Shown: positions 1 through 9,596 of the stretch, piece after piece
How the letters are laid out: every line of letters begins with the position of its first letter
How positions within the stretch are numbered: position 1 is the stretch's first letter
From: Mesorhizobium prunaredense
Lineage (GTDB): Bacteria > Pseudomonadota > Alphaproteobacteria > Rhizobiales > Rhizobiaceae
Direction of reading: 5' to 3'
NCBI RefSeq assembly: GCF_900156895.1
Contig: NZ_FTPD01000017.1
Coordinates: 199,422-263,421 of the forward strand
Length of the DNA: 64,000 nt
Translations under genes and position numbers: made by a program
Notes under the pieces: model-generated
Told to the model about the DNA's origin: nothing
The model's input: the letters and a program-made list of their open reading frames with translations, nothing else
The model's database searches: none

Positions 1-1038
1 GGGATAAACCACATCGAGACCGGCATCGCCGAGACCGGTGTCGTCGCGGTGATCCAAGGCGCCGGCGGGGACGGACCGACGATTGGCCTGCGTGCGGATA
101 TGGACGCCCTGCCGATCGTCGAGGCTACCGGCAAGCCCTGGACCTCCCAAATCGAAGGGAAGATGCATGCCTGTGGTCATGACGGCCACACCGCCATGCT
201 GCTGGGTGCCGCCAAGCATCTTTCCGCCACACGAAACTTCAAGGGTTCGGTGGCACTCATTTTCCAGCCCGCCGAGGAAGACGGGCAGGGCGCGGGACGA
301 ATGGTGCAAGAAGGGTTGATGGACAGGTTCAATATTTTCCAAGTCTTCGGCATGCACAACATGCCGGGTATTGAGGTTGGCAAGTTCGGTATTCGAGACG
401 GATCAATTATGGCGGCGCTCGACGAATTTGACATCACCGTTACAGGCCGGGGCGGACACGCTGCAACGCCTCATCTTACCATAGATCCGGTGGTGGTCGG
501 AGCACAGATCATCACGGCACTCCAGACCTTGGTTTCCCGAAACCTCGATCCGACGGAAGCACTCGTTGTGTCTGTGCCAAAATTCACCGGAAGTGAGTCC
601 TACCACATCATTCCTGACTCCGTGACGCTGGGCGGAACGGTTAGGAGCCTATCGCCAGCATTGCGTGATTTTGCGGAAAAACAAATTAAGGTCTGCGCTG
701 ACAATATCGCGGCAGCTTTCGGGGCTAGAGTGGAATATCGGCACCGGCGCCTCGAGCCGCTGACCTTCAATCATACAGAGGCGACCAAATTGGCCGCCGC
801 AGCCGCACGGCGTCTTGTTGGCCGAGAGGCAGTCGACGAACAGGTCAAGCCGGTGATGGTCTCTGAGGACTTCTCTTACATGTTGCAGGCGCGGCCTGGC
901 GCGTTCCTATTCCTTGGCAACGGACCTACCGCGGGGCTGCACAATCCGACCTATGACTTCGACGACAATGCAATTCCTTACGGGATCGGCTACTGGGTCA
1001 ACTTGGTTGAAGGCGGCTTGGCTGTCAGCGCCGCATAG
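1..1038 (+). CDS. M20-family amidohydrolase (hippurate hydrolase / N-acyl amino acid deacylase type), 5' end outside window
   Basis: The frame is open from base 1, so the gene begins before the window; 345 residues are visible and roughly 40-50 N-terminal residues are missing compared with the usual ~390. The M20D metal-binding motif MHACGHDGH lies near bases 163-190, followed by the acidic motif QPAEEDGQGAG, then HNMPG and the dimerisation-domain motif GRGGHAATPH. The C-terminal GLHNPTYDFDD is typical of the HipO/AmhX-like branch. Such enzymes cleave N-acyl groups from amino acids in the cytoplasm using two metal ions. The exact acyl substrate cannot be read from sequence. The GTG at base 49 is only an internal valine, not the start. 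Family assignment is firm; substrate is open. Confidence 0.9.
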   Translation, partial: GINHIETGIAETGVVAVIQGAGGDGPTIGLRADMDALPIVEATGKPWTSQIEGKMHACGHDGHTAMLLGAAKHLSATRNFKGSVALIFQPAEEDGQGAGRMVQEGLMDRFNIFQVFGMHNMPGIEVGKFGIRDGSIMAALDEFDITVTGRGGHAATPHLTIDPVVVGAQIITALQTLVSRNLDPTEALVVSVPKFTGSESYHIIPDSVTLGGTVRSLSPALRDFAEKQIKVCADNIAAAFGARVEYRHRRLEPLTFNHTEATKLAAAAARRLVGREAVDEQVKPVMVSEDFSYMLQARPGAFLFLGNGPTAGLHNPTYDFDDNAIPYGIGYWVNLVEGGLAVSAA

Positions 1039-1487
1039 TCTCTCAAATCGCCGCGCACATCAGATGATACGCAGGGTTGCTCGCCGATTGGGAGCGCAAT
1101 TGCGAGGCATGACAATCTAGCGCCGTGGTCAGGCCGACCAACCTGGGTGGCGTGCATATCAAAGATAAGGAACTGGACTGTTCCCTCCATCTAGGCACTT
1201 GGCCGAGCGCAGCCGGCGTAAGTGAGGCGAACCGCGTCCTCGCGGCTCAGATCATCCTGCGTGTTCCTATTCGATAACCGTTCGATCGTCGAGAACACGG
1301 AGCGGGCCATCGCATCCGTCAGTTTGATCACGCCAATGCGCACGATGAGAGGACTTCGCGCTCTTAAAACCTACCCCGCTAGAATAAAGCAGCCCCGCAA
1401 CTGCGCACCATTCTAAGGCGGTCCTCGGTAGGGCGCCTCATTGCGAACCGTTCGCATGTCCGTTTGAGATGAACAGGGACGGAAAGC
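1039..1487. other. Intergenic stretch, no recognisable gene
   Basis: About 450 bases between the M20 gene and the 3' end of the minus-strand flavoprotein gene (convergent arrangement). The minus strand is open for about 50 codons around 1190-1346, but nothing in it is recognisable. No clear terminator hairpin with a T-run was seen. Confidence 0.4.
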
Positions 1488-3983
1488 TCAGGTAGCGAGG
1501 AGATCTTTGGCGACCAACTCCTCCACAGCACGCCACTCGCCCTTCACGCGGCTGCGTCCGGCGTCATAGAATGGCCGCAGGGAAGCTATGGCGGAATAGC
1601 GCTTCCCAGCGATCTCGATTTCGAATGACCCTCCGGAAAGCCAATCAGCCGTCACCCCGGCTTCTGCCGTGAGATATCCCATGCCGATGCCACAGCCGAC
1701 ACTGTGGCCAAATCCAGCCGATCGCAGGTATCCGACAAGGCTGCCGTTACGCCAGACAGGCTCGGTCCCGAACATCAACGATTTGGCATCTGGGGCAGCG
1801 AGCTGGACCAGCCGCCGGCGCAAGGGTTTGCCGCGCTGGGCCTCGAGTGCGGCGCGTCCGATGAAATCCTCGCGCTTATCCCAGGCAACCGTAAATCCCA
1901 GTCCCGATTCCAACGGGGTGTCCTCATCACCCACATCTGCACCCCAGTCACGGTAGCCCGCTTCCAGGCGCAGCGTGTTGAGAGCGACATATCCGGCGTG
2001 GCCTAGGCCGAGATCGGCACCGGCGGCCACCAGGGCGTCGTAGACCCCTAGTGTTTGTTCGGTCGGGATGTGAAGTTCCCAGCCCAACTCGCCGACAAAG
2101 GTCATCCGGAATGCGAGCGCGAGGCTATACCCGACCTCGATTTCACGAGCCGTTGCGAAGGGAAATGCCTCGTTAGAAAAATCCGCAGGACTGACGCGCT
2201 CCAGTAACTCACGCGATCGCGGACCCATCACGGAGAGGGTCGTATATCCGGATGAGACGTCGGCAACTGAGACGTGGCCGGCTCCCTTGGCATGCAAGCG
2301 CAGCCAGGCGAGATCACGGGTGCGTTGGACGGCCGCTGTCACCACAAGAAATTCCTCGTCACTGATGCGCGCGATCGTAACGTCGGACTCCATACCGCCT
2401 CGCTCGTTCAGCCACGGCGTATAGACAACACGGCCGACGGCCACGTTCACGTCGTTCGTGGACAAGCACTGTAGCAGCGCAAGGGCATCTGACCCCTGCA
2501 CCAGAAGGTGCGCGAAGGAGGTTTGGTCGAACAGAGTGACGCCGGAGCGGGTGGCCGTATGCTCCGCGCCACTTCGCTCGAACCATTCGTCCCGGCCATA
2601 GGTTGCATGGCTTTCATTTGGCGATCCAGGCGCACCAAACCATTGAACGCGTTCCCAACCAGCACTTTCACCGAAATTCGCGCCGACGGCGGACAGGCGG
2701 TCGTGCAGGGGGGACACGCGGACGTTGCGTGCCGTCTTCGGCGACCTATGCGGCAAATGAAGCGACCAGAGGTTGCCGACCGCCTCCACCGTGCGGTCGT
2801 AAAGATACCGCCTGTTCCGCTGGAAGGGCATTGACCGCCGGACGTCCATTTCCCAGCAGTCTCCCGCTGGCAAGCCTGTCGACATCCACTCTGCCATGAC
2901 CTTGCCCGCACCACCCGAGGACTCGATGCCGCAGGAATTGAATCCAGAGGCGACATACAGACCTTGGATTTCAGGCGATGGCCCGAGGTGGAACCGGTTG
3001 TCCGGCGTGAAGCTCTCAGGGCCGTTGAAATTCAGTTGGAGGCCGACATTTGCCAGGACGGGCATGCGCTCGATGGCCGCAGAGAGATACGGTTCGATGT
3101 GGTCGAAATCTTCAGGCAACGAATCGAAACTGAAGCCGTGGGGTATGCCATTCATGCCCCAAGGTTTGCCATTGGCTTCGAAAAAACCCACGAGCAGTTT
3201 CCCGGCGTCGGCCTTGGCATAGACGCGCGCGTCCATATCGCGGATCGTCGGCAGGTCATGGGGTAGGTCGGGAATCGCCTCGGTGACAACATAGAAATGC
3301 TCGGCAGCCTGCAACGGCACGGACCAGTTGAGTTCAGCAGCTACATTCCTCGTCCACAGGCCGGTGCTGATGACCGCCTGTTCAGCACGGACCGTTCCCT
3401 GACTGGTTTCCACGCCGACGAAGCGGCCCTTCTCGACGAGGATGCGTGTGACCGGGGTCCGCTCTAGGATCGTTGCTCCACCCTGGCGCGCCCCAACTGC
3501 GAAGGCACGGGCCGTATCGATAGCGTTTGTCATCCCGTCGGAAGCGATCCATGCCGCCCCCAGAACATCACTGAAATCGAGCAATGGAACGCGGCGCTGG
3601 GCTTCCGCAGCGCTTATCATCTCCACGTCCAGGCCAAACGAGCGGCCCATCGAAGACCCGCGCTTAAGCTCTTCAAGCCGGTCCTGGGTCGCGGCGACGG
3701 TGATGGAGCCGGTTTGCCGAAAGCCAGTGGCTTGACCGGTCATATGTTCGAGGTCCCTGAACAGATCCGCAGAGTATTGAGCGAGCTTGGCCATGGTTTC
3801 ATTGGCGCGGAGTTGTGTCACGAGGCCTGCAGCATGCCAGGTCGTGCCGCATGTCAACTGGTCACGCTCCAGAAGCAGAACGTCGCGGTGGCCGAGACGT
3901 GTCAGGTGATAGGCTATCGAGAGGCCGATAATGCCGCCCCCAATGACAACGTATTCGACATGCGATGGTAGTTTGCTGGCCAT
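1488..3983 (-). CDS. FAD-dependent dimethylglycine/sarcosine dehydrogenase-like protein with GcvT domain
   Basis: An 831-residue protein with the architecture of dimethylglycine dehydrogenase. It has an N-terminal DAO-type FAD domain with the dinucleotide motif VIGGGIIGLSIAYHL (about 13-27), and the motif TTWHAAGL (about 48-55), whose His carries covalent FAD in dimethylglycine dehydrogenase. A linker domain and a C-terminal GcvT-like folate-binding aminomethyltransferase domain (about 440-820) follow. The family oxidatively demethylates N-methylated glycines and passes the one-carbon unit to tetrahydrofolate. A paralogue of almost equal length lies at 34938-37412 on the other strand. The start ATG at 3983 is supported by the domain beginning within 12 residues. 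A palindromic site found in other leaders here (4091-4105) lies 108 bp upstream. Exact substrate is not proven; betaine or creatine breakdown products are the likely choices. Confidence 0.88.
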   Translation of the reverse strand: MASKLPSHVEYVVIGGGIIGLSIAYHLTRLGHRDVLLLERDQLTCGTTWHAAGLVTQLRANETMAKLAQYSADLFRDLEHMTGQATGFRQTGSITVAATQDRLEELKRGSSMGRSFGLDVEMISAAEAQRRVPLLDFSDVLGAAWIASDGMTNAIDTARAFAVGARQGGATILERTPVTRILVEKGRFVGVETSQGTVRAEQAVISTGLWTRNVAAELNWSVPLQAAEHFYVVTEAIPDLPHDLPTIRDMDARVYAKADAGKLLVGFFEANGKPWGMNGIPHGFSFDSLPEDFDHIEPYLSAAIERMPVLANVGLQLNFNGPESFTPDNRFHLGPSPEIQGLYVASGFNSCGIESSGGAGKVMAEWMSTGLPAGDCWEMDVRRSMPFQRNRRYLYDRTVEAVGNLWSLHLPHRSPKTARNVRVSPLHDRLSAVGANFGESAGWERVQWFGAPGSPNESHATYGRDEWFERSGAEHTATRSGVTLFDQTSFAHLLVQGSDALALLQCLSTNDVNVAVGRVVYTPWLNERGGMESDVTIARISDEEFLVVTAAVQRTRDLAWLRLHAKGAGHVSVADVSSGYTTLSVMGPRSRELLERVSPADFSNEAFPFATAREIEVGYSLALAFRMTFVGELGWELHIPTEQTLGVYDALVAAGADLGLGHAGYVALNTLRLEAGYRDWGADVGDEDTPLESGLGFTVAWDKREDFIGRAALEAQRGKPLRRRLVQLAAPDAKSLMFGTEPVWRNGSLVGYLRSAGFGHSVGCGIGMGYLTAEAGVTADWLSGGSFEIEIAGKRYSAIASLRPFYDAGRSRVKGEWRAVEELVAKDLLAT

Positions 3984-4090
3984 TTGAAACCCCGTTCAAG
4001 CCTGGTCGCGGAAGCGCGGGACAAGGCGCGTTGTGGCAAGGACACTACCGTTGGATGTGCTTTTATTTCGTCCGATCTGCAGGGTTGGAC

Positions 4091-4105
4091 AGCAGGATTT
4101 CTGCG
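4091..4105. promoter_or_regulatory. Palindromic operator-like site, copy 1
   Basis: AGCAGGATTTCTGCG, an inverted repeat GCAG/CTGC with a five-base centre, lies 108 bp upstream of the minus-strand flavoprotein start. It matches the consensus CGCAGnTTTnCTGCG found in seven other leaders of this window, including one directly before the Lrp/AsnC gene. Binding by that regulator is an inference. Confidence 0.55.
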
Positions 4106-5006
4106 CCCTTCGGCCTCCTTATGCAGCGCTACTTCCGTAGAATGAGCTCGGGCAACCCATTCATCGCGGGCGAGATAGCCTCATAGGCGCTGAAATTCTG
4201 CCTTCGGCTGTTTTATGGCTCCACTGTGATGTTGCTTCCGATGCACCTGCGGAAGAGGTCGGGCTTTGCGCCACGGCGTACCAGCGTCGCTGAAGAGACT
4301 GAGGGCGGAGGGGATAATCGAAGCGGAATCTCGATAACGTCGCGAAGACCGTCTGCTGACCCATCCAGACGATCGTGATGATGACCCTGGAGCGGGAATG
4401 CGCCGAGATCGACAAGTTCAAGCGGGATCTCAAATCCTCATCCGAGATTGCGAGGGGATTTAGCTCCTATATCACCGCACGTAGCCCTGGAGGATTACGA
4501 ACAGTTCACGCGCAAGTTCTTTGTCAGAACGCTCGCATAAAGAGCCTGAAGACCATGGTGGTAGCCAACCGGCTCCAGGCTGCGTCTGGTGTCCCTGTTG
4601 GCGATCCGGAAGATAATTGAGACGGATTCCCCGCTCCCTTAGACACCGGTTCTACGCGCAATGCTGGTCAGCTGCCATCCGCTTACGCCATTCAGCGGGC
4701 CAGAGGTCTGGATTGACGCTGGCCGCATCGGCAGACAGGAACACCCCTGCATATCCTAAACTTATAATAGATCCCGAAAGCATGCGTGCGGCCTCGGACA
4801 GGATGCCGATTGTCACCTCTTCAGAGACGGCCGTTCCCTCGGCCTTTGTGATCCTGATTTCGTTCAGAATGCCGCGCGCCCGTTCAAGGAGTTTTGCCCC
4901 GGAGGGCATTACGCGGACACTCCGGTCACGGATCAGGAGCTGGCTGCCAAACCCTCTTCAAGTCGACGGACAAAAGGCTAAGGGCGTTTTGGAAACGTAA
5001 AGCTGC

Positions 5007-5015
5007 GCCTCGACC
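5007..5015. repeat. Target site duplication, left copy (partner 6421-6429)
   Basis: The nonamer GCCTCGACC is perfectly repeated immediately right of the element at 6421-6429. Removing the element and one copy rejoins the LysR codons for VVEA, which supports the boundaries. Confidence 0.85.
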
Positions 5016-6420
5016 GGTGAAGTCCTAAACTTGCTGGAAATTGAGGGCGGGGTGCATCCTTTGCTGAGGAATCAGAAGTCCATGCCGGTTGGCGCCGGCA
5101 CCAGCAAGGAGGCACCCCATGACGACGAGAATACCGGCATCGATGCGCACGCGCCAATCCCTTTCCGACCTGATTGAAGGGCGTCTTTCCACACCGGCGG
5201 GTCGCTCGGAGCTGATGAAGCTTGCGACCCGCCTGATCGTGGAGGAAGCACTGGAGGGGGAAAGCCGGGATGCGGTCGGGCGGGACTATTACGAACATGG
5301 CGCCGAGCCCGGCCAGGGTTACCGCAACGGCGTGCGCAGCGGGCGCCTGAAGACGGCGGAAGGCTTTGTGGAATACTCGGCCCCGCAGGTGGCGGGCCGC
5401 GATGAGCCGTTTCGTTCCGAGATCCGCGAGCATCTGAAGGGACGCACGGAAGCGCTCGAGGACCTGGCGGTGGAACTGCTGGCACGCGGTCTTTCGGTGC
5501 GCGACATCGAGGACGCCTTCCGCGACGAAACGGGGCGGCTGCTCCTGTCGAAGACCGCGGTCAGCGAGATCGGCGAGCGGCTATGGGCAGACTACCAGGA
5601 GTTCGCCACGCGCGATCTTGGCGAATATGAGATCGCCTATCTGTTCGTCGACGGCATCGCCGAACGCATCCGCCCCGGGCAGAAGCGCGAGCCGGTGCTG
5701 GCCGCCTGGGGTTTTACGGCACCTGGCGCCAAAGTGCTTCTGCATCTGATGGCGGGTTCCAAGGAGGACGCCGGTGAGCGCCTTCTTCCAGGACATGCGC
5801 GGCCGCGGGCTCGGCGATCCGCTGCTCGTCGTGTGCGACGGGGCAGCCGGCATCATCAAGGCGATCGAGACCTGCTTTCCGCGCTCGGAGCGTCAGCGCT
5901 GCCTGGCGCACCGGATGCGCAATCTCGCCGCCAAGGTGCCGGAAGACCGCTGGCCCGAGTTCAAGGCCCGCGCCACCGCCGCTTATCAGGCCCCCTCGCG
6001 GGCCATTGCCCGTGATCTCGCCGGTCTGGTGAAGGACTACGAGGCCGAGCTGCCGAGCGCGGTCGCCTGCTTCATGGACGACTTCGAAGCGGCAATCGCG
6101 CATCTGAGAATGCCGATCACTCACCGCCGCGCCATCAGGACCACCAATCTTCTGGAACGTCTGTTCGTCGAGGAGCGGCGCAGGCTAAAGATCATTTCCA
6201 ATGCCTTCGGCGAGAAGCCCGTACTCAAGCTTATGTTCGGCGCCATGATCCGAGCTGCCGAGCGGTGGCGGGCAATCAGGATCACCGACTTCGAGCGCCG
6301 CCAGATGACCGCCGTCAGGCAGGAACTCGATCAGGAATACGAGGCCCGAAACGATCTCGACAAGAAAGCAGCGGCAAAGGAGCTCCGCCAGAATTTATCC
6401 AGCAGTTCCCGGACTTGACC
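5016..6420 (+). mobile_element. IS256-family insertion sequence, complete with ends
   Basis: The left end reads GGTGAAGTCCTAAACTTGCT (from 5016) and the right end, read inward on the minus strand, GGTCAAGTCCGGGAACTGCT (from 6420). These are imperfect terminal inverted repeats of about 27 bp. The nine bases GCCTCGACC flank both ends (5007-5015 and 6421-6429), a target duplication of the size IS256 elements make. The element is about 1405 bp and carries one transposase gene, whose stop codon lies inside the right repeat. It sits within a LysR reading frame. Confidence 0.85.
5119..6418 (+). pseudogene. IS256-family (mutator-type) transposase, frameshifted
   Basis: The ATG at 5119 follows a good AAGGAGG ribosome site. 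The first frame encodes the N-terminal half: LIEGRLSTPAGRSELMKLATRL, the zinc-finger-like region, GLSVRDIEDAF and the first catalytic region YLFVDG. It leaves frame near 5775 after GSKEDAGE. The homologous protein continues in the next frame as SAFFQDMRGRGLGDPLLVVCDGAAG, with the second catalytic Asp in VCDG. It then has the R-LAHRMRN and RRAIRTTNLLERLF motifs and ends at 6418. The gap at the shift is a few bases short of the family sequence KEDAETVSAFF. Together the two parts make a full-length ~430-residue IS256 transposase, so one small deletion inactivated it. IS256 elements do not normally use programmed frameshifting. Confidence 0.88.
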
Positions 6421-6452
6421 GCCTCGACCACACCGAGCTGACTGAATTCCAC

Positions 6453-7354
6453 GTAAGGCCGGCTTACCTGCAACGCATCCGGGAGCTTTACCAGACTGGC
6501 ACTATCTCGGAAGCAGATGGCGCGGAAGACACCATGGCGGCGCTGAACGATTCAGCCGCCGCGAGGTCCGCAAGGGATCATCGGTCCAAAGCAAGCAGGG
6601 CGCGCGCGGAGGATGACGGGGAGGTCGATCACCTTCGCACCAACGGTGAACGCGCCCAAGCGCTGCGCCCCTTGGCTTCCTCTTCTACCTTCACCACGCG
6701 CTAGCCATTCCAGCTCATGGGGAGCGGGGCGAACGCCTCGTTCACGACCTGGCAGGGCTAAATGGCCAAGGCTCCCGAAACCGAGGGTTTTCGCGTGACG
6801 CGAGCTTCAGATTTAGACGGCCACGGGACGGAATCCTCGAATCCAGCACGACGCCATCGGCGCCCCGGTCGTAGGCTTGTCATTGAACTTTGGCAGGTGG
6901 GCAGGCAAACCGGAGTGAACGCCAACGGCCTTCGCGGGAATGCCTAGGCGGGCGCAGTCTCGTTTTCCGTGGAGAAATCCCAATGTCAACCTGATAAGCC
7001 CTCAGCGGGCCGCCCAAGCCCAAACTCCATACGAGCACCATCCTGTTTTCAGATGGGTGCTGGGACGACCCAGCGTGAAATTCCTCCCTGACCAGATCGG
7101 GCGGCAGCGCTCAAGGCGGAGTTCTCCAATGGCGGACGCTGCCATCTCGAGCCGAGATGATGGCGATATAAACACTGCATTTGACTGCGGACCCCTCCCG
7201 TCAAATGCTCCGCTAGCCTCCCGCGATACAAAAAGACAAGGGACGTGCGGGGCACCATAGGGAGCGTGGACATCGAGATTTGCAGGCGTTTGGTTACCAC
7301 CCGTCCCGGTAATGTCGGGAGAGTCCATGCTCAATTCCGAGAAGGATCGTACGC
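6453..7354. other. About 900 bases without a recognisable gene, upstream of the M24 gene
   Basis: The region between the N-terminal scrap of the LysR pseudogene and the M24 gene start. The plus strand is open from about 6441 to 6705, but the translation is low-complexity (Ala/Arg-rich) and not recognised. A half-match to the shared palindrome (CTGCATTTGACTGCG) lies at 7175-7189, 166 bp before the M24 start, and could be a degenerate operator. No promoter could be assigned with confidence. Confidence 0.35.
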
Positions 7355-8536
7355 ATGAACTACCAAAAACCCTTTCTGCCCGATGAGTTCGATCGGCGCG
7401 TTCTAGATGTGAAAAAGCGCATGGAGAAAGCCGGTTTCGATCTGCTCATCTGCCAGGATCCCGCTAATATGGGCTGGCTGACGGGCTTCGACAGCTGGTC
7501 CTTCTACACACCGCAAGCTGTGATGGTTCATCTTAAGGAGGACATGCCGTTTTGGTTCGGACGTCCGATCGATGCCAAGTCAGCCCACATTACGACAAAT
7601 CTGCCCGCCGGAAACATCGTCTCCTTCTCCGAAACCCTCGTTCACCACCCCGATGACCATCCCTTCGATGAATTGAGTGACCTCATCACGTCAAAGGGCT
7701 GGGGGTCCGACCGCATCGGTGTTGAGCTCGACACCCATTACTACACGGCAAGAGCGCATCAGCATTTGGTACGGGGCCTTCCCAACGCCAAGATCACCAA
7801 CAATCGGGAACTGGTCAACTGGGCCAGGCTCGTCAAGTCCGAGGCCGAGCTGGTATACATGCGGGAAGCCGGACGCATCATCAGCAAAACCATGCGTGAG
7901 GCGATTGCCAAGCTCAAGCCGGGTGTACGCGAATACGAGGTCATAGCGGACGTCTACCGCAACCAGGTCTTGGGTGTGGATGGCAAGTTCGGTGATTACA
8001 CAGGCCTTTGTCCTTTGATTCAGGTCGGAGAGGGGACGAGCACCCCCCACCTGACATGGAGCGACCAGCCTCTGCCGAAATCCGGTTTGGTGGTTATGGA
8101 GCTAGGGGCGGCACGGCGCCATTACACCACCCCTCTTACAAGAACTGTGCACATCGGAAAGCCACCAGAGGAGGTCTCGCGGTTGGCCGCAGTAATCGTT
8201 GAAGGCGGCGATGTGGCCCTCGAAGCGGCTAAGCCTGGCGTGACTGTCGAGGACGTTGCAGCCGTATTCCAGAGTATTCTGAAGCGAAACGGCTACAGCA
8301 AGGATAGCCGGGTGGGTTATTCCATCGGTATCGCTTATCCCCCAGACTGGGGCGAACGCACCGTGAGCATCCGCGCCGGCGAAAGAACCCCCCTGCAGGA
8401 AGGCATGTGCTTTCACTTTCAGTCCGGGGTTTGGCTCGATGATTTTGGCGCGGCTATCTCGGAACCTTTCGTGGTTACACCGAAAGGTGGAGAGCGGTTC
8501 TGCGATGTGGAGCGTCGGCTAATCGTCATCGACTGA
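7355..8536 (+). CDS. M24-family ectoine hydrolase-like protein (EutD/DoeA type), copy 1
   Basis: A 393-residue creatinase/aminopeptidase-P fold protein: a creatinase N-terminal domain (about 10-160, with DLLICQDPANMGWLTGFDSWSFYT) and an M24 pita-bread domain (about 170-390). Characteristic motifs of the EutD/DoeA branch are GWGSDRIGVELD, the region SDQPLPKSGLVVMELGAARRHY and GYSIGIAYPPDWGERTVS. EutD/DoeA opens the ectoine ring to N-acetyl-diaminobutyrate in the cytoplasm. Two paralogues occur here, at 23358-24536 (minus) and 32773-33954; copy 3 is the closer relative. Directly downstream (158 bp) is a transporter with the EhuB/C/D/A order used for ectoine uptake, which supports a role on ectoine or a related zwitterion. 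Which of the three copies is the true ectoine hydrolase cannot be told from sequence. Confidence 0.8.
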   Translation: MNYQKPFLPDEFDRRVLDVKKRMEKAGFDLLICQDPANMGWLTGFDSWSFYTPQAVMVHLKEDMPFWFGRPIDAKSAHITTNLPAGNIVSFSETLVHHPDDHPFDELSDLITSKGWGSDRIGVELDTHYYTARAHQHLVRGLPNAKITNNRELVNWARLVKSEAELVYMREAGRIISKTMREAIAKLKPGVREYEVIADVYRNQVLGVDGKFGDYTGLCPLIQVGEGTSTPHLTWSDQPLPKSGLVVMELGAARRHYTTPLTRTVHIGKPPEEVSRLAAVIVEGGDVALEAAKPGVTVEDVAAVFQSILKRNGYSKDSRVGYSIGIAYPPDWGERTVSIRAGERTPLQEGMCFHFQSGVWLDDFGAAISEPFVVTPKGGERFCDVERRLIVID

Positions 8537-8694
8537 CAGTTGCGTAAGTCGAGCTAGGCAACCCGCAAAAGGCGCTTTCTGGCCCTTGCCAGACAAAACC
8601 GGGGACCTGCGCTCCGGAAGGACACGCAAAGCAGGAAATGCCCCGCCGGGGGGCTACTCGATCATCCAAGAGACAACAAGAAAGGGAACAGGAA

Positions 8695-9537
8695 ATGAAA
8701 ACGAGACTTGTAAACATAGCGGCCGGCTTGGGCGTAGCCATTGCGTGTGCCACGGTGGTCCACGCGGGAGAATTGACAGACCGTATCGCCAGTGGCAAAT
8801 CCATCCGTATCGGGTTCGCGAACGAAGAGCCTTTTGCCTTTCCAGACAGTAACAACCAGCCGGTCGGATTCGTAAACGCGATTGCTCTCGGCGTGCTGAA
8901 ACAGATGGGTTACAACAACATAGAGACCGTCGTTACAGATTGGGGCGGACTCATCCCCGGCCTGCAGTCTGGACGCTTTGATATGGCTACGGGGGGTCTC
9001 TACATCCTCAAATCCAGGTGCGAAAGCGTTACATTCTCGGAACCTTTGGCGAAGGTAACGGACGCGCTTATCGTTAAAGCTGGCAATCCTAAAGGGCTCA
9101 CCAACTACGGGGATATTGCGACAAAGGGCGCAATGATGGTGACTGGTATTGGATACAGTAACATCGAGCAGGCCAAAAAGGCCGGCGTCCCGGAAACGCA
9201 AATAATGCAAGTTCCAGGCCAGACAGAAATACTTGCAGCGGTGGAAGCGGGACGCGCAGATGCTGGCGCATCGGGATATCTCCTGTCGCAGTCTGTGGCT
9301 GCTAAATCCGGCGGAAAACTCGAGGTGACGGACCCCGACGCGATGCCTGAATCAACTCATAATTGGGTGAGCATAGCCTTCCGAGATTCAGACAAGGACT
9401 TTGTGGAGAAGTTCAACGAAGCTCAGAAGAAATACGTTGGAACTCCCGAAATGATGAAGGCAGTGAAGGCATATGGCTACGACGCAAAGCTGCTGCCGGG
9501 TGACAAGGTTGCGGAGTGGGTTTGCGCCAATCGCTGA
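8695..9537 (+). CDS. ehuB: EhuB-like periplasmic substrate-binding protein (ectoine/hydroxyectoine ABC transporter)
   Basis: 280 residues starting at the ATG at 8695. An N-terminal signal peptide (KTR, then a hydrophobic core to about residue 22, cut near VHA-GE) indicates periplasmic export. The mature part carries the family-3 amino-acid-binding fold. Stretches characteristic of EhuB are IRIGFANEEPFAF, NIETVVTDWGGLIPGLQSGR, IMQVPGQTEILAAV-AGRADAG and the C-terminal EWVCANR. It is the first gene of an ehuBCDA-like operon; a 9-bp hairpin follows its stop before ehuC. Ligand is inferred from family resemblance and from the adjacent EutD-like gene; a related compatible solute or amino-acid derivative remains possible. 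Confidence 0.85.
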   Translation: MKTRLVNIAAGLGVAIACATVVHAGELTDRIASGKSIRIGFANEEPFAFPDSNNQPVGFVNAIALGVLKQMGYNNIETVVTDWGGLIPGLQSGRFDMATGGLYILKSRCESVTFSEPLAKVTDALIVKAGNPKGLTNYGDIATKGAMMVTGIGYSNIEQAKKAGVPETQIMQVPGQTEILAAVEAGRADAGASGYLLSQSVAAKSGGKLEVTDPDAMPESTHNWVSIAFRDSDKDFVEKFNEAQKKYVGTPEMMKAVKAYGYDAKLLPGDKVAEWVCANR

Positions 9538-9553
9538 CCGTAATGTACGCCTC

Positions 9554-9576
9554 CTGGGGAGGCTTGCCCTCCCCAG
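9554..9576. promoter_or_regulatory. Intergenic RNA hairpin between binding-protein and permease genes
   Basis: CTGGGGAGG and CCTCCCCAG form a perfect 9-bp stem around a five-base loop, 17 bases after the ehuB stop and 20 bases before the ehuC start. No T-run follows, so it is not a classical terminator. Such hairpins between binding-protein and permease genes commonly stabilise the upstream message and reduce downstream expression, which fits the excess of binding protein such transporters need. Confidence 0.6.
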
Positions 9577-9596
9577 CGCTCGACAGAGGATGGCAA

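Larger units (their letters stand above)
4760..6452 (-). pseudogene. LysR-family regulator pseudogene interrupted by IS256 element
   Basis: Reading the minus strand from a GTG at 6452 gives VEFSQL-GVVEA, matching the start of the LysR gene at 59315 (VDIRQLRYFVGVVEAGSF) with a four-residue gap. The match breaks inside the VVEA codons at 6421 and resumes at 5015 beyond the insertion sequence. It then continues, with a frameshift near 4960, through LLIRDRSVRV, SGAKLLERARGIL and EVTIGILSEAARMLSG down to about 4760. After that, homology stops, so only the N-terminal third survives. This is a dead paralogue of the regulator at 59315. The assignment comes from residue-by-residue comparison of the two loci and is firm for the part 4760-4954, and somewhat weaker for the short N-terminal piece. 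Confidence 0.7.

Noticed and set aside
5089..5118. TTG at 5089 as transposase start
   Set aside because: The ATG at 5119 has an excellent ribosome site and fits the family start.
6441..6705. Plus-strand open stretch right of the IS256 element as a gene
   Set aside because: No start with ribosome site, unrecognised and low-complexity; its first part is antisense to the LysR N-terminus.
7175..7189. CTGCATTTGACTGCG before EutD-like copy 1 as a further operator copy
   Set aside because: Only the right half fits and the spacing of the left half is off by one; mentioned as weak but not listed as a site.
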